The position numbers and the translations under genes are program-made. A model generated the notes under the pieces. That model ran no database searches and was not told the origin of the DNA. It saw only the letters and a list, made by a program, of their open reading frames with translations. This document shows, piece by piece, positions 20,621-34,738 of a DNA stretch of 64,000 nt (positions within the stretch are counted from its first letter, which is position 1; every line of letters begins with the position of its first letter). The DNA comes from Diphasiastrum complanatum (lineage: Eukaryota; Streptophyta; Lycopodiopsida; Lycopodiales; Lycopodiaceae), in contig CM055110.1 of the NCBI GenBank assembly GCA_029204225.1, forward strand, positions 20,072,410 to 20,136,409, read 5' to 3'.

Positions 20621-21595
20621 TAAGGGGGAGTGTTGGATTATTCTCCTTCTTACTAATCGACTAATCAGTTTTAATCCTCATCCATTGTTTATCTAGTTTT
20701 GCGGATTTTTTCGTGTCTTTACACAATCTGTAGATTTTCAAGTGTTTTTACATAGTCTTCAGAAATATATGGAGTTTGACAATAGTGTCACATTTTTCAC
20801 CTGTCAGGAATCTCGTGTAAAAATATAGTGTCGCCTTTTTTGCATTTTTTGCCTATTAGGATTTATGAGTAAATATGCAAAGTCGTATTTTTCGCATTTT
20901 TTAAAGTGCCTCAAATGCTAGCAAAGTGTGGGGCTACCCTAAATGAGATTTAAGGACATTATCAAGTTTTTTGCAAAACGCCGACATTGTCACCTTTTTG
21001 CGACACTGTCGCCTGTGGTAGTTTTAGTTCATTTTTGTAGAGTGACAATTTTAGTTCATTTATGCAGACAGACTATTTACGGCCAATTTTTACCGCTTAT
21101 CAACAATCAATTTCTGAAAAAGAACTGGACGAATGCTAGCGGACACCATCCAACTGGCAATCGCATTTGACGACCTAATTACTTAGTATAAATCAGTTGT
21201 TCATACATCTCATTATCAATGATCAAGTTCTAAAGCGACGCATCAACATTGTGAATTGTGAAGGAGTTAAGTGTTATTACATGTCGCTTCCTGTGCTCTT
21301 ATCAAGCAGATCATTCACAATCAAAAAGTATTTTTGTTAGCTCTCTATCAAGCTTTCAAGCTTGAACTCTCTTGAGCATTCTAGCTCAGTCTTTTAGAGA
21401 TTTATTTTAGAGTTGCTATTGCGCTACTGCTTATCACCAGAGCTGCTTATTATCAAACTTAGTCTCAGTTACTCAGAGACAACTTTGAGTGCACGGTTTC
21501 TATCCGCTATTGTTTTGCACTCATTAGCGTCGGATTTTGTTTTTCTGAATCAATAATATCTTCTTATTGTGTTCAATATATGTCAAAATGCATGC
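20621..21595 (+). repeat. PPT and 3' LTR of copia C
   Basis: The tract AAGGGGGAG (20622-20630) is followed at 20631 by TGTTGGATTATTC, the classical start of a copia LTR. A TATAAAT box lies at about 21187-21193. The sequence is LTR-like (CT-rich R region near 21340-21500) to about 21595, where opposite-strand copia D coding sequence starts. The exact 3' end is uncertain because no second LTR was found. Confidence 0.7.
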
Positions 21596-21599
21596 ATCT

Positions 21600-22015
21600 C
21601 TATATCGCTTTCCTGTCCTTTGGAAGTTCCACCAATCTCCATGTGTCATTCTTCATAAGAGCTTGATACTCAAGATCCATTACTTGGATCCACAACTCTT
21701 TTTGTCTTGCTTCATCTACACATGTAGGTTCATCAAAAGAGGTTAGGAAATCATAGTTTGTACCACCAATAACTTGCTTACCTTTCTCACCATAAGTGAG
21801 TCTCAAAGGTTGTTGTTTTTGCCTTGATGTCCTCCTTGGATTTTGATTTGAAGTAGGCTCATCAACATCCAAAGTATCATCAACAATGGACCATAATCAA
21901 GAATGTTAGATCCACATTCCACACCACCACTTGAAGACACTTTTGGGAAGTTTCCCTCTCTTCCAACGACCACTTTCTTAGTTGAAGACAAAAAAGTGTG
22001 GTTCCAACCTATCTT
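21600..22015 (-). pseudogene. Copia D fragment, integrase-RT linker and RT start
   Basis: The minus frame shows NPRRTSRQKQQPLRLTYGEKGKQV, FDEPTCVDEARQKELWIQVM and TWRLVELPKDRKAI, the start of the copia RT region. An upstream block in another frame lies at 21991-21880. The RT core is missing; the cut at 21600 abuts the LTR of copia C. Confidence 0.8.
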
Positions 22016-23587
<1,572 letters not shown>

Positions 23588-24727
23588 TGTGAGAACCATT
23601 TTTGTGACATGCTTGAAAAAATTGTTATTTAAAAAGATGAAGCCTTTGAGGGTATTTAAGAAGATCCAATGGATTTCAAAAATAAGCATAAGGATGAATA
23701 TGTACGTTATCACCTCTAATATGGATATTGACTTTTCCATAGCAAAAAAATGTTATGAAGGACAAGGTCTATATTCCTGAGGTGTAATTGACATATGCCT
23801 AATAAACTATTTTAGAATAGTGTTTTGGTTCTGCCTATAGAAATTCCGCCCCCTTTGGTTGCACATCATTTTCTTGGAAGACAATAGCTTAGCAAAATAA
23901 ATTCTTACTTTTTTTTTTAGTTAGAGCATCTAATTGCATCTACTAAGGGGGTGGGCAATATAGGTCTATCTAATTTTTTTCCTTCTTAAGAGTAAAACAA
24001 TTTGGTTGTCACTTACAAAATGACAACTCCCCTGGTGACTACTTACTACTCAATCATTTTTTCTTAGGATGTCAAAAAAGGATCAACAAATAGTGCAATG
24101 GTTGCTTGAGAGCTCACTCAAATGACATCCATAGTCTAATCTTGGTAGGGAAAAATGAAAATTCAAAATGTTAAAGTGTGCTTTGGCATAGAAGAGATGT
24201 CTTCAAGAGAGATATATGGTTTAGAAAATTGAAAAGATCTTATCCAAAAGTCTTAGAAGCATGATGAAACTTGGAAGTGACAATGCCGACCAAAGATTAA
24301 AATAAAGACTCAAGACGAGTTGGAGAATGAAAAATAAAAACATATTATAGCACATCCATATTTAGATGAGTTGCCTCAACTTTTGTTAGTAGGGGAGACC
24401 AAATTAATATAATTAGTTAGAGAAAAATGCACCGATAGATGATTAATCCTTTTTATTTTTGCAAAAAACTTACATATGATCAATAAAGCACTTGTTGTAT
24501 TCCAATTTGTTTATGATCATTTTCTAAAAATCAAAGAGAGCAAATGAAAATTTCAAAACTATAGACTGAAAATTTTTACCAGCTATAAATAGCAATACCA
24601 TCATGGAGAAATTGTCATTGATAAGATCCTTATGCATTTCTATCTTGTAGCTAAATCTAGATGTGCATCCAAACTTAGCCAAAGATCTAAGATCCATCAA
24701 GTATGTTTTTGATCTGATGTTCTCACA
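23588..24727 (+). repeat. Candidate copia LTR (about 1.14 kb) with following PBS
   Basis: The right end GTTCTCACA (24719-24727) directly precedes a PBS. A perfect 9-nt inverted match TGTGAGAAC lies at 23588-23596. A CTATAAATA box at 24583-24591 fits an LTR promoter. The last 100 bp resemble the LTR end at 56930-57019 (GATGTGCAYCCAAA motif), which supports LTR identity. The left boundary is less sure than the right. Confidence 0.5.
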
Positions 24728-24738
24728 TGGTATCAGAG
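24728..24738 (+). promoter_or_regulatory. Primer-binding site, initiator-Met type
   Basis: TGGTATCAGAG on the plus strand directly after the LTR end. It marks the start of the internal region of a plus-strand copia whose genes are mostly gone. Confidence 0.75.
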
Positions 24739-25428
<690 letters not shown>

Positions 25429-25429
25429 G

Positions 25430-25640
25430 CACACCTTTGAATTCGAAATATAATTCTAGAGCAAAGCATATCCAAATTCAATTTCATTTTGTTAGAGAAA
25501 AAGGTCATGAAAAGGAGATTGAACTGATTTACTACGTAGTAGAAAATTAGGCTGCAAATATTTTTTCCAAAGCCTTGCCAAGGGATAAGCTCCAGAAGTT
25601 AATGAAGATGTTATATGTTTTAAAAGTGTTTGCAATTGAA
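25430..25640 (+). pseudogene. Copia RNase H C-terminal fragment
   Basis: The plus frame shows SRAKHIQIQFHFVREKGHEKEIEL, a stop, then ANIFSKALPRDKLQKL, the end of copia RNase H. The upstream part has been replaced by the (AC)n tract. A purine tract and an LTR start follow at 25645-25652. Confidence 0.8.
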
Positions 25641-25644
25641 TCAA

Positions 25645-26391
25645 TTGGGAGTGTTGAGATTTTAATTCCACTCATAACCCTTCATGTCACATCTACTATG
25701 CTTGTCGAATTTGAGCAAGATTCAAAGGTCTAGAGTTCTATTCACAAATCGAACTATAGAGATCTAAATTTGAATGTTTGCATTTCTACTTATGATTTGA
25801 ATAGTAAAATATAAAATTTTAAAATCCAAGCATTTGAAATTCATTAGAATTTTTTTTTTCAAATTTTCACTTTAATATGTATCAAACTTCATTTAGTTTT
25901 AATCTCAGATTTTATTCTGATATTATTCAAATTTTATTTTAATATCTTTTGTTCGAACCTTATCTGACACTCCTTTGATTCAAATTGACCATTGTTCTCA
26001 TCACACACTTCAAATGACTCTTTGATGGTGATCCTGTATGGAAATCTAGTGCATCTCAACTACTAGGCCTAAGTTATTTTAGGATAGTAGGCTTCGTGGG
26101 TTTTCTATAAATAACAAGTAGTCATGGAGAAGTGAGATTCAAAGTTTTTTTATAAAACATTTTGCTCTTTGTAGTAATTCAAAAAACAAAACACTATTTT
26201 TGAATTATTTTCCTAGTGATCAATCCTCGACCTTAGATCATGATCATGAGCTCTATCACATTTAGTTTTAATACTACTACAATAAAGACATTTCATTTTT
26301 ATTTATTTATAACATTTAGTCCACCATTTTTTTTCTTTGTTTCTCTTGATTTGACATCCTAGTCTTTGATCCTTGGAGGAGGTCTTAAAAG
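25645..26391 (+). repeat. Copia LTR flanked by both a PPT and a PBS-like site
   Basis: A short TTGGGAG purine tract precedes TGTTGAGAT at 25652. A CTATAAATA box lies at 26105-26113. The right side runs to about 26391, where TGGTATGAGAGCC (26392-26404) resembles the copia PBS with one change. An LTR with RNase H/PPT on one side and a PBS on the other serves two units, as in a tandem array. The LTR end lacks a clear CA, so the right border is approximate. Confidence 0.55.
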
Positions 26392-26404
26392 TGGTATGAG
26401 AGCC
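26392..26404 (+). promoter_or_regulatory. PBS-like site with one mismatch
   Basis: TGGTATGAGAGCC differs from the standard copia TGGTATCAGAGCC at one base. Confidence 0.5.
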
Positions 26405-27145
26405 AAATCTAGGAGAAATTGCTAATTGGAAGCACACAAGTGGAGGCCGAAAATTGGAGTGAAAGATCTTGTAAGGTTGGGGTCCCCTTATTTCTGGGGG
26501 TGGAGCAAAACGTTCTTTGGATTCACCCACTTTTTGACTTTTCTGGATTTTCGTGGGGGTGGCGGGCGGGGGGGGGGTTGGGTTTCATGTTGCAAGTTAA
26601 GTGCACTACCAAAATCTGCAACGAGTTGGAAAGGCTAAGCTCTTGAAAAATGAAATTTAAAATTTGGATTGGATTCTTGTTCCAACTGTGAAAAATGGTC
26701 AAAATCTATTTTGGTTGTTTTGTGTCTTTTAGTTTGTGAGGATAAGATCACATGTGTGGAGCATGTGATCTTTTCCTCACAAAAATAGTTTATGATGTTT
26801 AATTTAGGGGTATCATAAAGATTGCTAGTCAAGCATCTTGGTGTCACTAGGTGATAGGGCCAATTTTGGCTTTAGAGGTCAAATGGTCAAGTACACATGT
26901 TTTGTCATGATTAGGCCAAAATTCAATTGTGATGTAACTCATTCTACTCAGGTTGCTTACACATGTCAATTTTAGGTTTGATGAGTGATGCACCCTAGTG
27001 AATGAATGCATGTAGAATGGCCTTTTTGCCTTAGATCTTGTCATTGATCTTGGATTTCAGTCAATAGGTGATCTATAGTGCATGAGTCAAGCTTAGGAGA
27101 TCAATTTCACACATTAGAGCATTCCCACATGTGTGAATTTTCATA
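26405..27145 (+). repeat. Non-coding stretch ending as the 5' LTR of copia E
   Basis: No gene. A G-rich run lies at 26555-26578. The right end is defined by the PBS at 27146; a possible LTR start is TGAAAAA at 26644, but the ends do not match well. A palindrome CACATGTGTG lies at 26749-26758 and another at 27126-27135, 11 nt before the PBS. It does not resemble the 3' LTR of E (29504-30169), so E may be a chimera or this LTR may be very diverged. Confidence 0.4.
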
Positions 27146-27158
27146 TGGTATCAGAGCC
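27146..27158 (+). promoter_or_regulatory. Primer-binding site of copia E, initiator-Met type
   Basis: TGGTATCAGAGCC, a perfect copia PBS, 0.73 kb upstream of a gag ATG on the same strand. Confidence 0.88.
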
Positions 27159-27883
27159 TATCTAAGTATTTGATGCATGTTTCATCCAAAGTCTCAAAAA
27201 TTTCATGAAAATCAAGACCTAGAGAGTGTTGAGTACATCTCCAATGCTATCTCAAGGAAATTTGGATCAAGAGGCTTAATCATTTCAGATACTATACGGA
27301 ATTCAGTGCTCAGGCACGTGTGAAGTATAGACAAGTTCATTTGGAAAGTCCTCTTCCAAGTTAGATCCATTGGTGCTAGATAGCTTGCTTAAGGCTAGTT
27401 TTGTCTAGTTTTTGTTGCAATTTGTTTCAAACCATTTGGTGGAGCCAATCAAAAGTTATAATCTTTTGAATAGGATTAGGTAGGGCACCTAGACTTGTGT
27501 GGACACATTCGGTTTGATCAAATCTTGCTAGTTTGACCAAAAAATTCACGAAGAGGCTTGCCAATGTCATCTACTTAAGATCTAGTCATCATTTTGAGGT
27601 CATAGCCACTTTCTTTCATACAATTGGCTTGTATTTGAGTGATTTGTGGATTATTGGAGTGTTTCACATGTGCCAAAGATAGTTTGACACAAACTTTGCC
27701 TATACTCCATCAATTGATGAGAGGTTGATCTAGTTTGAGAGAGATTGGTAGAGCTAGTGAGATCCATCTCACATTTTGCTGCAAGATCTTGCATAGGAGT
27801 TGGTAGTACACCTTTCAAGGGATCCTATAGTGAGAGAGAAGCAACATTTTATTGTCTAAATCACAAGGAGTCTTCACTATTAC
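27159..27883 (+). other. Leader of copia E
   Basis: No gene seen. A half-palindrome GGCACGTGTGAAG lies near 27313, about 155 nt after the PBS, which is the same distance as in the copia at 9208-9381. Confidence 0.5.
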
Positions 27884-29489
27884 ATGGCATCTACGGGTTC
27901 CTACCTATTGGAATCTACTGAAAGACTATCTACCTCCAACTATTCTATTTGGAAGGTTAGAATGGAGTCAATCTTGATACTCCAAGATGTGATGGAAATT
28001 GTACTTTGGATTGAGAAGGAGTCTCAAGTCCTTCAAGAAGTACAAAAGTACAAGAAGAGAGCTAGGATGGTTCTCCACTTTATCAAGATTAATGTCTCTA
28101 ATGAGTTTTGAGAGAGATTGGTGATTGCAACTCGGTCAAGCAAGCTTGGGATACTCTCAAAGCTTTTTATGAAGCCAACAATACCTCTAGGCTCCTCACT
28201 CTTAGAAATTAAATCTTCCAAAGTTCTCAAAAGAGTGATGAGAGTGCCACTAATTGATTGGTTATTGTTTCAAATGGATGTGTCAAATGCTTTTTTAAAT
28301 GTTCATTTGGAAGAGGATATATTCATGGAGCAACCCGAGGGCTTCATCAAGCAAGGTATGGAAGACAAGGTGTGTCATCTCAAGAGGAGCTTGTATGGTT
28401 TGAAACAAGCTTCTAGAACTTAGAGCACAAGGCTCAATACTTTTCTTATCTCTATTGGATTTACTCCTAGTGAGTATGATCCCACCTTGTACATAAGATT
28501 TAGTGCAAAAGGCATTGTACTTTTATTACTTTATGTTGATGATATCATACTTAGTGGAGATGATTTAGAAGGTGTTGAGAAAACTAAGCTAGATCTATCC
28601 AAAGAGTTCAAGATGGTAGATCTCGGCTTTTGCACTTCATTTTGGGTATGGAAGTACTTAGATCTCTAGATTATGTCTTCATTTGTCAATCTAAGTATGT
28701 CATTTCATTACTCAATAGATTTAACATGCATGGATGCAAGCATGTAGAGACTCCTATGGAGCATGATGTAAAAGTGACCAATAAAGAGGATGAAAGATCC
28801 TTCAAGGACATCACTCTTTATAGGCAACTTATTGGCTCCTTAATGTGGATAACCATAACAAGACCTAATCTTTTATATAGTGTTTGCAAGCTTAGTCAAA
28901 ATATGCAAGATCCATTAGTTATCCATTGGAAATGTGCCAAAAGAATATTGAGATACATCTCGGGCACACTAGATTTTGGGATCCTTTATAGAGGTGAATC
29001 CATTAACTTGCATGCTTTTAGTGATTCAGATTTTGCAGGGGAAAAGAAGGATAGAAAGTCAACAAGTGCCTTTGCAACTTAAATTGGAGAAGGTGTGGTT
29101 TCTTGGCTATCAAAGAAGCAATAAACAATATCTCTTTCATGGCCGAGTACAAGGCTCTAACAACCACAACCAAGGAAGTACTATGGATCAAGAGGTTGCT
29201 TGAGGAGCTCAAAGTGATCAGATCAGCTGTCATTCCACTCATCTACAATGACAACATCTCATCCCAACACCTAGCATCCAATCCAATCTACCATGCAAGG
29301 AGCAAACACATAGAGATTGCTCACCACTTTGTAAGAGAAAAGGTCCAAGCTAAGGAGGTCTCATTGGAGCATGTTTCAAGTGAAGAATGCATAGCTGATA
29401 TATTGACAAAGCCTCTTCAAAATAATGCTTTTTTGAAGCTTAGATCAGCCCTTGGCTTAATTAGTAAAGCTATGTTATCATCTAGCTAG
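27884..29489 (+). pseudogene. Copia E gag-pol with internal deletion
   Basis: The start MASTGSYLLESTERLSTSNYS and YSIWKVRMES mark a copia gag related to A. The gag shifts frame near 28110 and ends near 28250, where it is joined directly to RT (FQMDVSNAFLNVHLEED). The rest of gag, protease, integrase and the RT start are missing. RT keeps GLKQAS and YVDDIILSG, with a stop after QASRT and a frameshift near 28630. RNase H keeps SDSDFAGEKKD, a short deletion around the STEAEY motif, and ends SKAMLSSS at 29487-29489. It is clearly the same lineage as A and is not autonomous. Confidence 0.88.
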
Positions 29490-29492
29490 ATT

Positions 29493-29503
29493 GTGAGGAG
29501 GAG
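29493..29503 (+). promoter_or_regulatory. Polypurine tract of copia E
   Basis: GTGAGGAGGAG, identical to the PPT of copia A, directly before the LTR. Confidence 0.85.
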
Positions 29504-30169
29504 TATTGAAATTTCACAATTCTAGCTTGACCATTTTTGGTCACATGCATTGTACTTGGCAAGATGGCCATGTAAATAGATGCCACACATGTCAAATCAC
29601 ATAAAATGCTTTCCAATAAGTTCATTCCTCATATTACATTGTGACAGCATCTTTCAAATGAGGCAAAAATGTGTTTGGAGAGGCTAGAGAAATTCTAGTA
29701 TCTAAAAATAGCATGTTTTTCATTGTTTTTGGATCTCGAGATCTTGACCCCAAGTTAGGGTGGATCCAATGACTTATTAGGCTAGATATTAGGGTTAGGG
29801 TGTGAAAAGTTTAGAGGTGCCCTAATATGCTGGGATCTCCATCAAATTATCAAGAAAAATCGAGTTTTTCCACTTCTATCATCATTGTCTTTTGGTGGCG
29901 AGTTCTAGCTATTGGATGTGATGTTTTTATGCATTAATTGCTTGGATTGGAAGGTTCTGAACTTGTTTACAGGTCTGAGAAGCTTGCTGTACTTTACTTT
30001 GGTTTATTTGATCAAATCTATGTGCCTAATGTGGAGTTAAATGCCAAATTTGCTAGTTTTGGTAACTAGTCTTGATTCTAGCTCATAGTTTGGATCTAGA
30101 TCTTTTATTTGTGCATCCTCCATCACTTTTAGGATTGATTGAAATTTAATTTGCTGTAAAATTTTGTCA
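29504..30169 (+). repeat. 3' LTR of copia E (about 666 bp)
   Basis: It starts TATTGAAATTTCACAATTCT (the expected TG is TA here), aligning with the A LTR start. It ends near 30169 with TTTGCTGTAAAATTTTGTCA, aligning with the A LTR end. Its length is close to the A LTR, but the middle is strongly diverged. Confidence 0.7.
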
Positions 30170-30194
30170 TTCAAAGCCTCAGATGTTACGAAAC

Positions 30195-33100
30195 TATCTT
30201 GAAGAGTTCATGAAATATTCTAGCTTCCTTATGGCAAAGACCTGAACACATTCGTGCGAAAGATTGAAGATCTATTTAGTTCCTTGTTTTCTAAGAAAAA
30301 ATAGCTTAGTTATTTTCTTCGGGCTCTACCCAGGTCATTCCACACAACTCGAACCTTATTGGCGAAAGATGCGACAATGACACTTCAAAAGGCAATAGAT
30401 GGAGTAAAGGAAGAAGTAGAAGCTCGTGAATGCTATGACAAAAATGGTGATTTAGAAAATGCTCTATTTACTCAGAAGAATAAATCTTCTAGAAAGTCTA
30501 AGTTTAAGAGAGAGTCGTCTAAGACTAATGAAGAACAATCTGGAAAACAACAAAAGAATTCTGGTGATAAAAAGATCTGGAACAGATGCAGAAGATCAGG
30601 TCACACAGAAGAAAAATGTTGGCTAAATCCAAAGATTGAATGTATTCATTGTCATAAACAGGGTCATGCAGCAATAGACTGTTATCAGGTTCCCAGAAAC
30701 AAAAAAGAGCAGAATCAAAGTGAACCTTCAAATTTAAACTATGTTGAAGACAAAGCAGAATGCTCCAGAGCAACAGAAGACAGGGCAATAAGGAATTCAA
30801 CATCTTATATTAGTACTGATCTATGTTGTTCATCTAATTCAATTTGAGAGGTAATACTTGATTCAGGAGCCACCTCACGTTTTGTTTCCTTGAAACAAAT
30901 TTTGTCCAAGTACAAGAAGATGAACGATACAAGAAGAACCGATTCAAGGAGACGGTTCTAAACACGTGGTTGATGGAACTGGTGTATTATGGCTAGACAC
31001 GAATCAGGGAGACAAGAAATTGGAGGAAGTTCTCTATGTCCCTACTTTGATAAAGATCTTCTATCTGTAGCTAAGATAGTTGATACAGGCATGTCAGTAG
31101 CTTTCACAAAGAACTCTTGTAAATTGTTCGAGGAAGATTCTGATAGCCTGATTACTAAAGACAACAGAGAAGGAAATCTGTTTTACTTGAACATTCGAAC
31201 AAGAATCGAACAAGTCAATCAAACTCAGAAATCAACAGATGTACTGTGGCACAAAAGGAGGCTATGTCATATGAACATGGAAGTCTTGTACCAAGCCAAT
31301 AAAAGGCAGAGAATTCAAGGAGTCAAAATAAAGAGTAGAGATATTCAAACTACCTGCAAATCCTGTCTTAAAGGCAAGATGACTAGAACACCTTTTAGTA
31401 AGGATGTTTGTAAAGCAACTAAGGTACTTGAAATTGTGCATTCAGATATTTGTGGACCATTTGGAGTATTGTCGTTGGGTCATGCAAAGTACTTCATTAT
31501 GTTTATTGATGACTTCAGCAAGTTTGCTGTAGTATACTTTATTTGTACCAAATATGAAGCCTTCGAGAAATTCGTTGAGTATGCGAGTTGGGCTGAGAAG
31601 CAGACATGCAATAAACTGAAGCAAATTCGCACAGATCGTGGAAGTGAGTACATTTCCAACGAATTCAAAACTTACTATATTGATCGAGGTGTTATGCACA
31701 CAAAGACTGCATCTTACACACCTCAACACAATGGAATAGCTGAACAAAGTAATCGTACACTAATGGAAGCTGCAAGGAGGTGTATGATGGCTCATGCGAA
31801 AGCACCAAAACAGTTGTGGGCAGAAGATAATTTTTCAAAATCGTATTCCGAAATCTCGAGTACCGGATAAAACTCCTCATGAGATATGGTGGAAGTCAAA
31901 GCCAAATCTTGCACATGTTCAAACATTTGGATGCGCAGTGTATATGCACATACCAGATAAGCTGAGAAAGAAACTCGATGAAAAGACAGAACAAGGTTTT
32001 ATGGTAGGATTCGAGTTGCATTCGTCATATTATCATGTTTATGTACCCGAAATTGGCAAGATAAAAATTGTTCGAGATGTTAAATTTGATGAGATGAAAT
32101 ACATAGCAGACAATGATCTAGTTGGCTATGAAATTCTCAAAAATTATTATGAGCTGCCAATGACAACAGAAGAAAAACAAGCAGAAGATGAAAGAGAGTT
32201 ACCAGATTCAGAGGGAGGTCAAGATCGAGTGCTTGACAGACTCGAATCACCAGTTTGAATTCCAGCATAAATGCTCGAATCAGAATTGAACTCGAAACCT
32301 GCAGAATCGAATCTGAAACCACCTGTAAGAAGATCAGATAGACAACAAAAACCACCAGAAAGGTATGGTCAGGATGTTTTTAGTACAACCATCAACTTTT
32401 GTGGATTTTTTGATGAACCTCAAACATTTGAGGAAGTTGTAGATGGACCAATTGAAGATCAGTGGATTCAGGCAATGGAGGACAAAATGTCATCCATGGT
32501 TGCTAAAGAATTTTCACAAAAGTATGGGATCGACTACACTGATATTTTTCCACCGATAGTCAAACATACATCAATTCGCTTGTTATTTGTGTATGCAGTG
32601 GCTCATGATTTGAAAATCCATATTGTGGATGAGAAAACTGGTTTACTGCATGCAGAATTAGAAGAAGACTTATTCATGGACCAACCACTTGGTTTTGTAA
32701 GCCAAGAATATCCTAAATAAGGATGTCACATGAATAAATGCATTAATGGTCTCAAACAGGCAACAAGACAATGGTATAGAAAGAAGGACTAAGCACTTCG
32801 TTCCATAGGCTTCAAACCTCTATTTGCGAAATCAAATGTCTATATCAAATATGTCCAAAAAATAATAATCATTTTAGCTGTTTATGTTGATGACACGCTT
32901 ATCTTCTCAAGAAGAGATAAGTTAATTTCAGATGTCAAAAGAGACATTTCTAAAATATCTGAGATTGCTGACCTAGGAAAAGCTAAAATCTATAGACTTT
33001 GAAGGTGGTAAGTTGTATCTTCACCAATAAAAGTACATTCAAAAGATCATTGAAAACCTCAACATGCTCAAATGCAAAGGTGTGCATACTCCCATGATAC

Positions 33101-33710
33101 CTGAAACAATACTAGACAAGGCAGATTGTTCGCAGACTCTCAAGGAAGAAGAACGAATGGCCAAAACACCCTATCATAGGCTGACTGGATCATTGTTATA
33201 TCTACTAGACAACACCAGACCTGATATAGCATTTGCAGTTTACAGGCTGAGCCAATATAATCAAAACCCAAGATCGTTACATTGGAAGTTCGCAAAGAGA
33301 GTACTACAATATCTCTAGGAAACGAAAGACTTTGGACTGTGTTATTCAAAGAAAGCTGGATTTCACATTGAATCATACAGTGACGCAAGCTGGGCATCAA
33401 TGAAGGATGATAGCAAAAGTATTTCAGGAGGTTGTACTCTAGCATCTGGCACAGCCATACTCTAGATTAGCAAGAAACAAACAATAGTAGCTCAGTCTTC
33501 TTGTGAAGTGAAATATGTAGCAGCAGCCAAGATGGCAAATGAGCTGATCTAGATTAAACAGATACTGGAAGGATTTGATGAATCTAATTTTGAATCTTAT
33601 GTCTTGTTAATGGATAACATTTCAACAATCTATCTTACGAAGGATCTTGTATTTTACTCGAAAACGAAGCACATAGCCATTAAGTATCATGTGATTCGGG
33701 AGAACTTGCA
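30195..33710 (+). pseudogene. Decayed Ty1/copia element G, gag to RNase H
   Basis: Plus-strand blocks in order: gag (about 30200-30847; LNTFVRKIEDLFSS, then two knuckles WNRCRRSGHTEEKC and CIHCHKQGHAAIDC, the first with Asn-Arg before its second Cys); protease VILDSGATSRFVS; integrase (30989-31870 with HMNMEV, CKSCLKGK, HSDICGPF, RTDRGSEYIS, NGIAEQSNRT, frameshift near 31830); linker with two stops near 32258-32270; RT (MDQPLGF, INGLKQATRQW, VYVDDTLIFS); and RNase H (SDASWASMKDDSKS, KTKHIAIKYHVIRE). At least eight stops or frameshifts. No LTR was found; the 3' edge at about 33710 passes into the ubiquitin-like gene. Family G also occurs at 60841-60170. Confidence 0.9.
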
Positions 33711-33712
33711 GA

Positions 33713-34543
33713 TGTGGTATCTACTTTTATGAATCTTTATATACGCCACAAACAGATGGAGGTTTTGGCAAGCTCGAAGCAATTCCATTGCCTAGTTTTC
33801 AAAGTGATGAGTGGCCTACTCCTGACAACATTGTTTCTGAATCCTTCAGATGCAAGCTACTAATTGATATTAGAAATGCTATGAAGATAAGCACATGCTC
33901 GAAAATTTTTCACCTAAGTTGGTTTATCTCATTACATATATTTGTTGATTTTTTCTCGAGTGCTAGTGTTCGTAGGACACCAACTTTATTTGTTTGCAAG
34001 GATTTATCAGATGAGACTTTGTCAGATCTCATGGATCAAGGCTGGGATAGGAAAACGAATAATGACATAGAATGCAGGATTAAAAAGTCCTCAATGATCT
34101 TTCGTTATCATATCGAAAAGAAAATGCTCAGTCTCACATTTAGTTACCAGAGATACAAGAAAATTGAAGGTACATGGCTACCACTGGATCAAGACTTTGA
34201 ACTAAATGGTCACACAAACCGAATGGAGATAAACATTATCTACAATGAGGAATATTTTACTATGCTTGAGGTGGAAGAACATTGGAAGCTTGATTTTATC
34301 AGAATAGAGCTCATGCTATTACAAACCAATCTACCAACATATTTCAGATTTATCATCAACGGAAGACTCGTAAGTACTTTATGTTTATTGCCATGTCAAA
34401 CTAGAACAAAATAATAGACAATGTCATGATTTACAATTGCACATTCACTAATATTTGTCATGTCACAGATGCAAAAAAGATAGGAGCTGATAACGTGCTG
34501 CAAAGATCTACCTACAACAATCACCATTGTGGGAGAACAATAG
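33713..34543 (+). pseudogene. Spliced gene, ubiquitin-like C-terminus (copy 1)
   Basis: Exon 33713-34369, intron 34370-34468 (GTAAGT...CACAG), last exon 34469-34543 with stop TAG. Near the start is EAIPLPSFQSDEWPTPDNIV (frameshift at about 33780), later GWDRKTNNDIECRIKKSS. The last 75 residues pattern like a ubiquitin fold: MLEVEEHWKLDFIRIELMLL, then YFRFIINGRL, corresponding to the LEVE, IQ.K and RLIFAGK strands of ubiquitin. No C-terminal Gly-Gly. One in-frame TAG lies in the last exon (QKR-stop-ELI). A diverged copy at 40175-38616 has the same intron position and the same 75-nt last exon. Homology between copies starts at about 33713, right after copia G. The fold call is an inference from sequence pattern. 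Confidence 0.55.
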
Positions 34544-34738
34544 TTTCAAATAAACTTTAGTAGAAATCTGTGTATACACTCTTTTATTCAATAAATGAAA
34601 GCCCAAGTTGGGCATCAGTACATGTATTTTGTGCTCCCAAATTCATAAAATGGAACAACATTTGATATATAAATGTATATTTTTCTATGAATTCTATACA
34701 TGTATTTTTTTTCTATGCTATCTATATATGTTCTGATC
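34544..34738. other. Convergent intergenic gap between the ubiquitin-like and Ulp1-like genes
   Basis: 195 bp of AT-rich sequence between two converging stop codons. AATAAA-type motifs (near 34591) could serve as polyadenylation signals. No other feature seen. Confidence 0.4.

Noticed and set aside
26403-26640. Two overlapping plus frames after the PBS-like site
   Set aside because: Rich in Gly/Trp from the G-run; no likeness to copia gag starts such as YSIWKVRMES.
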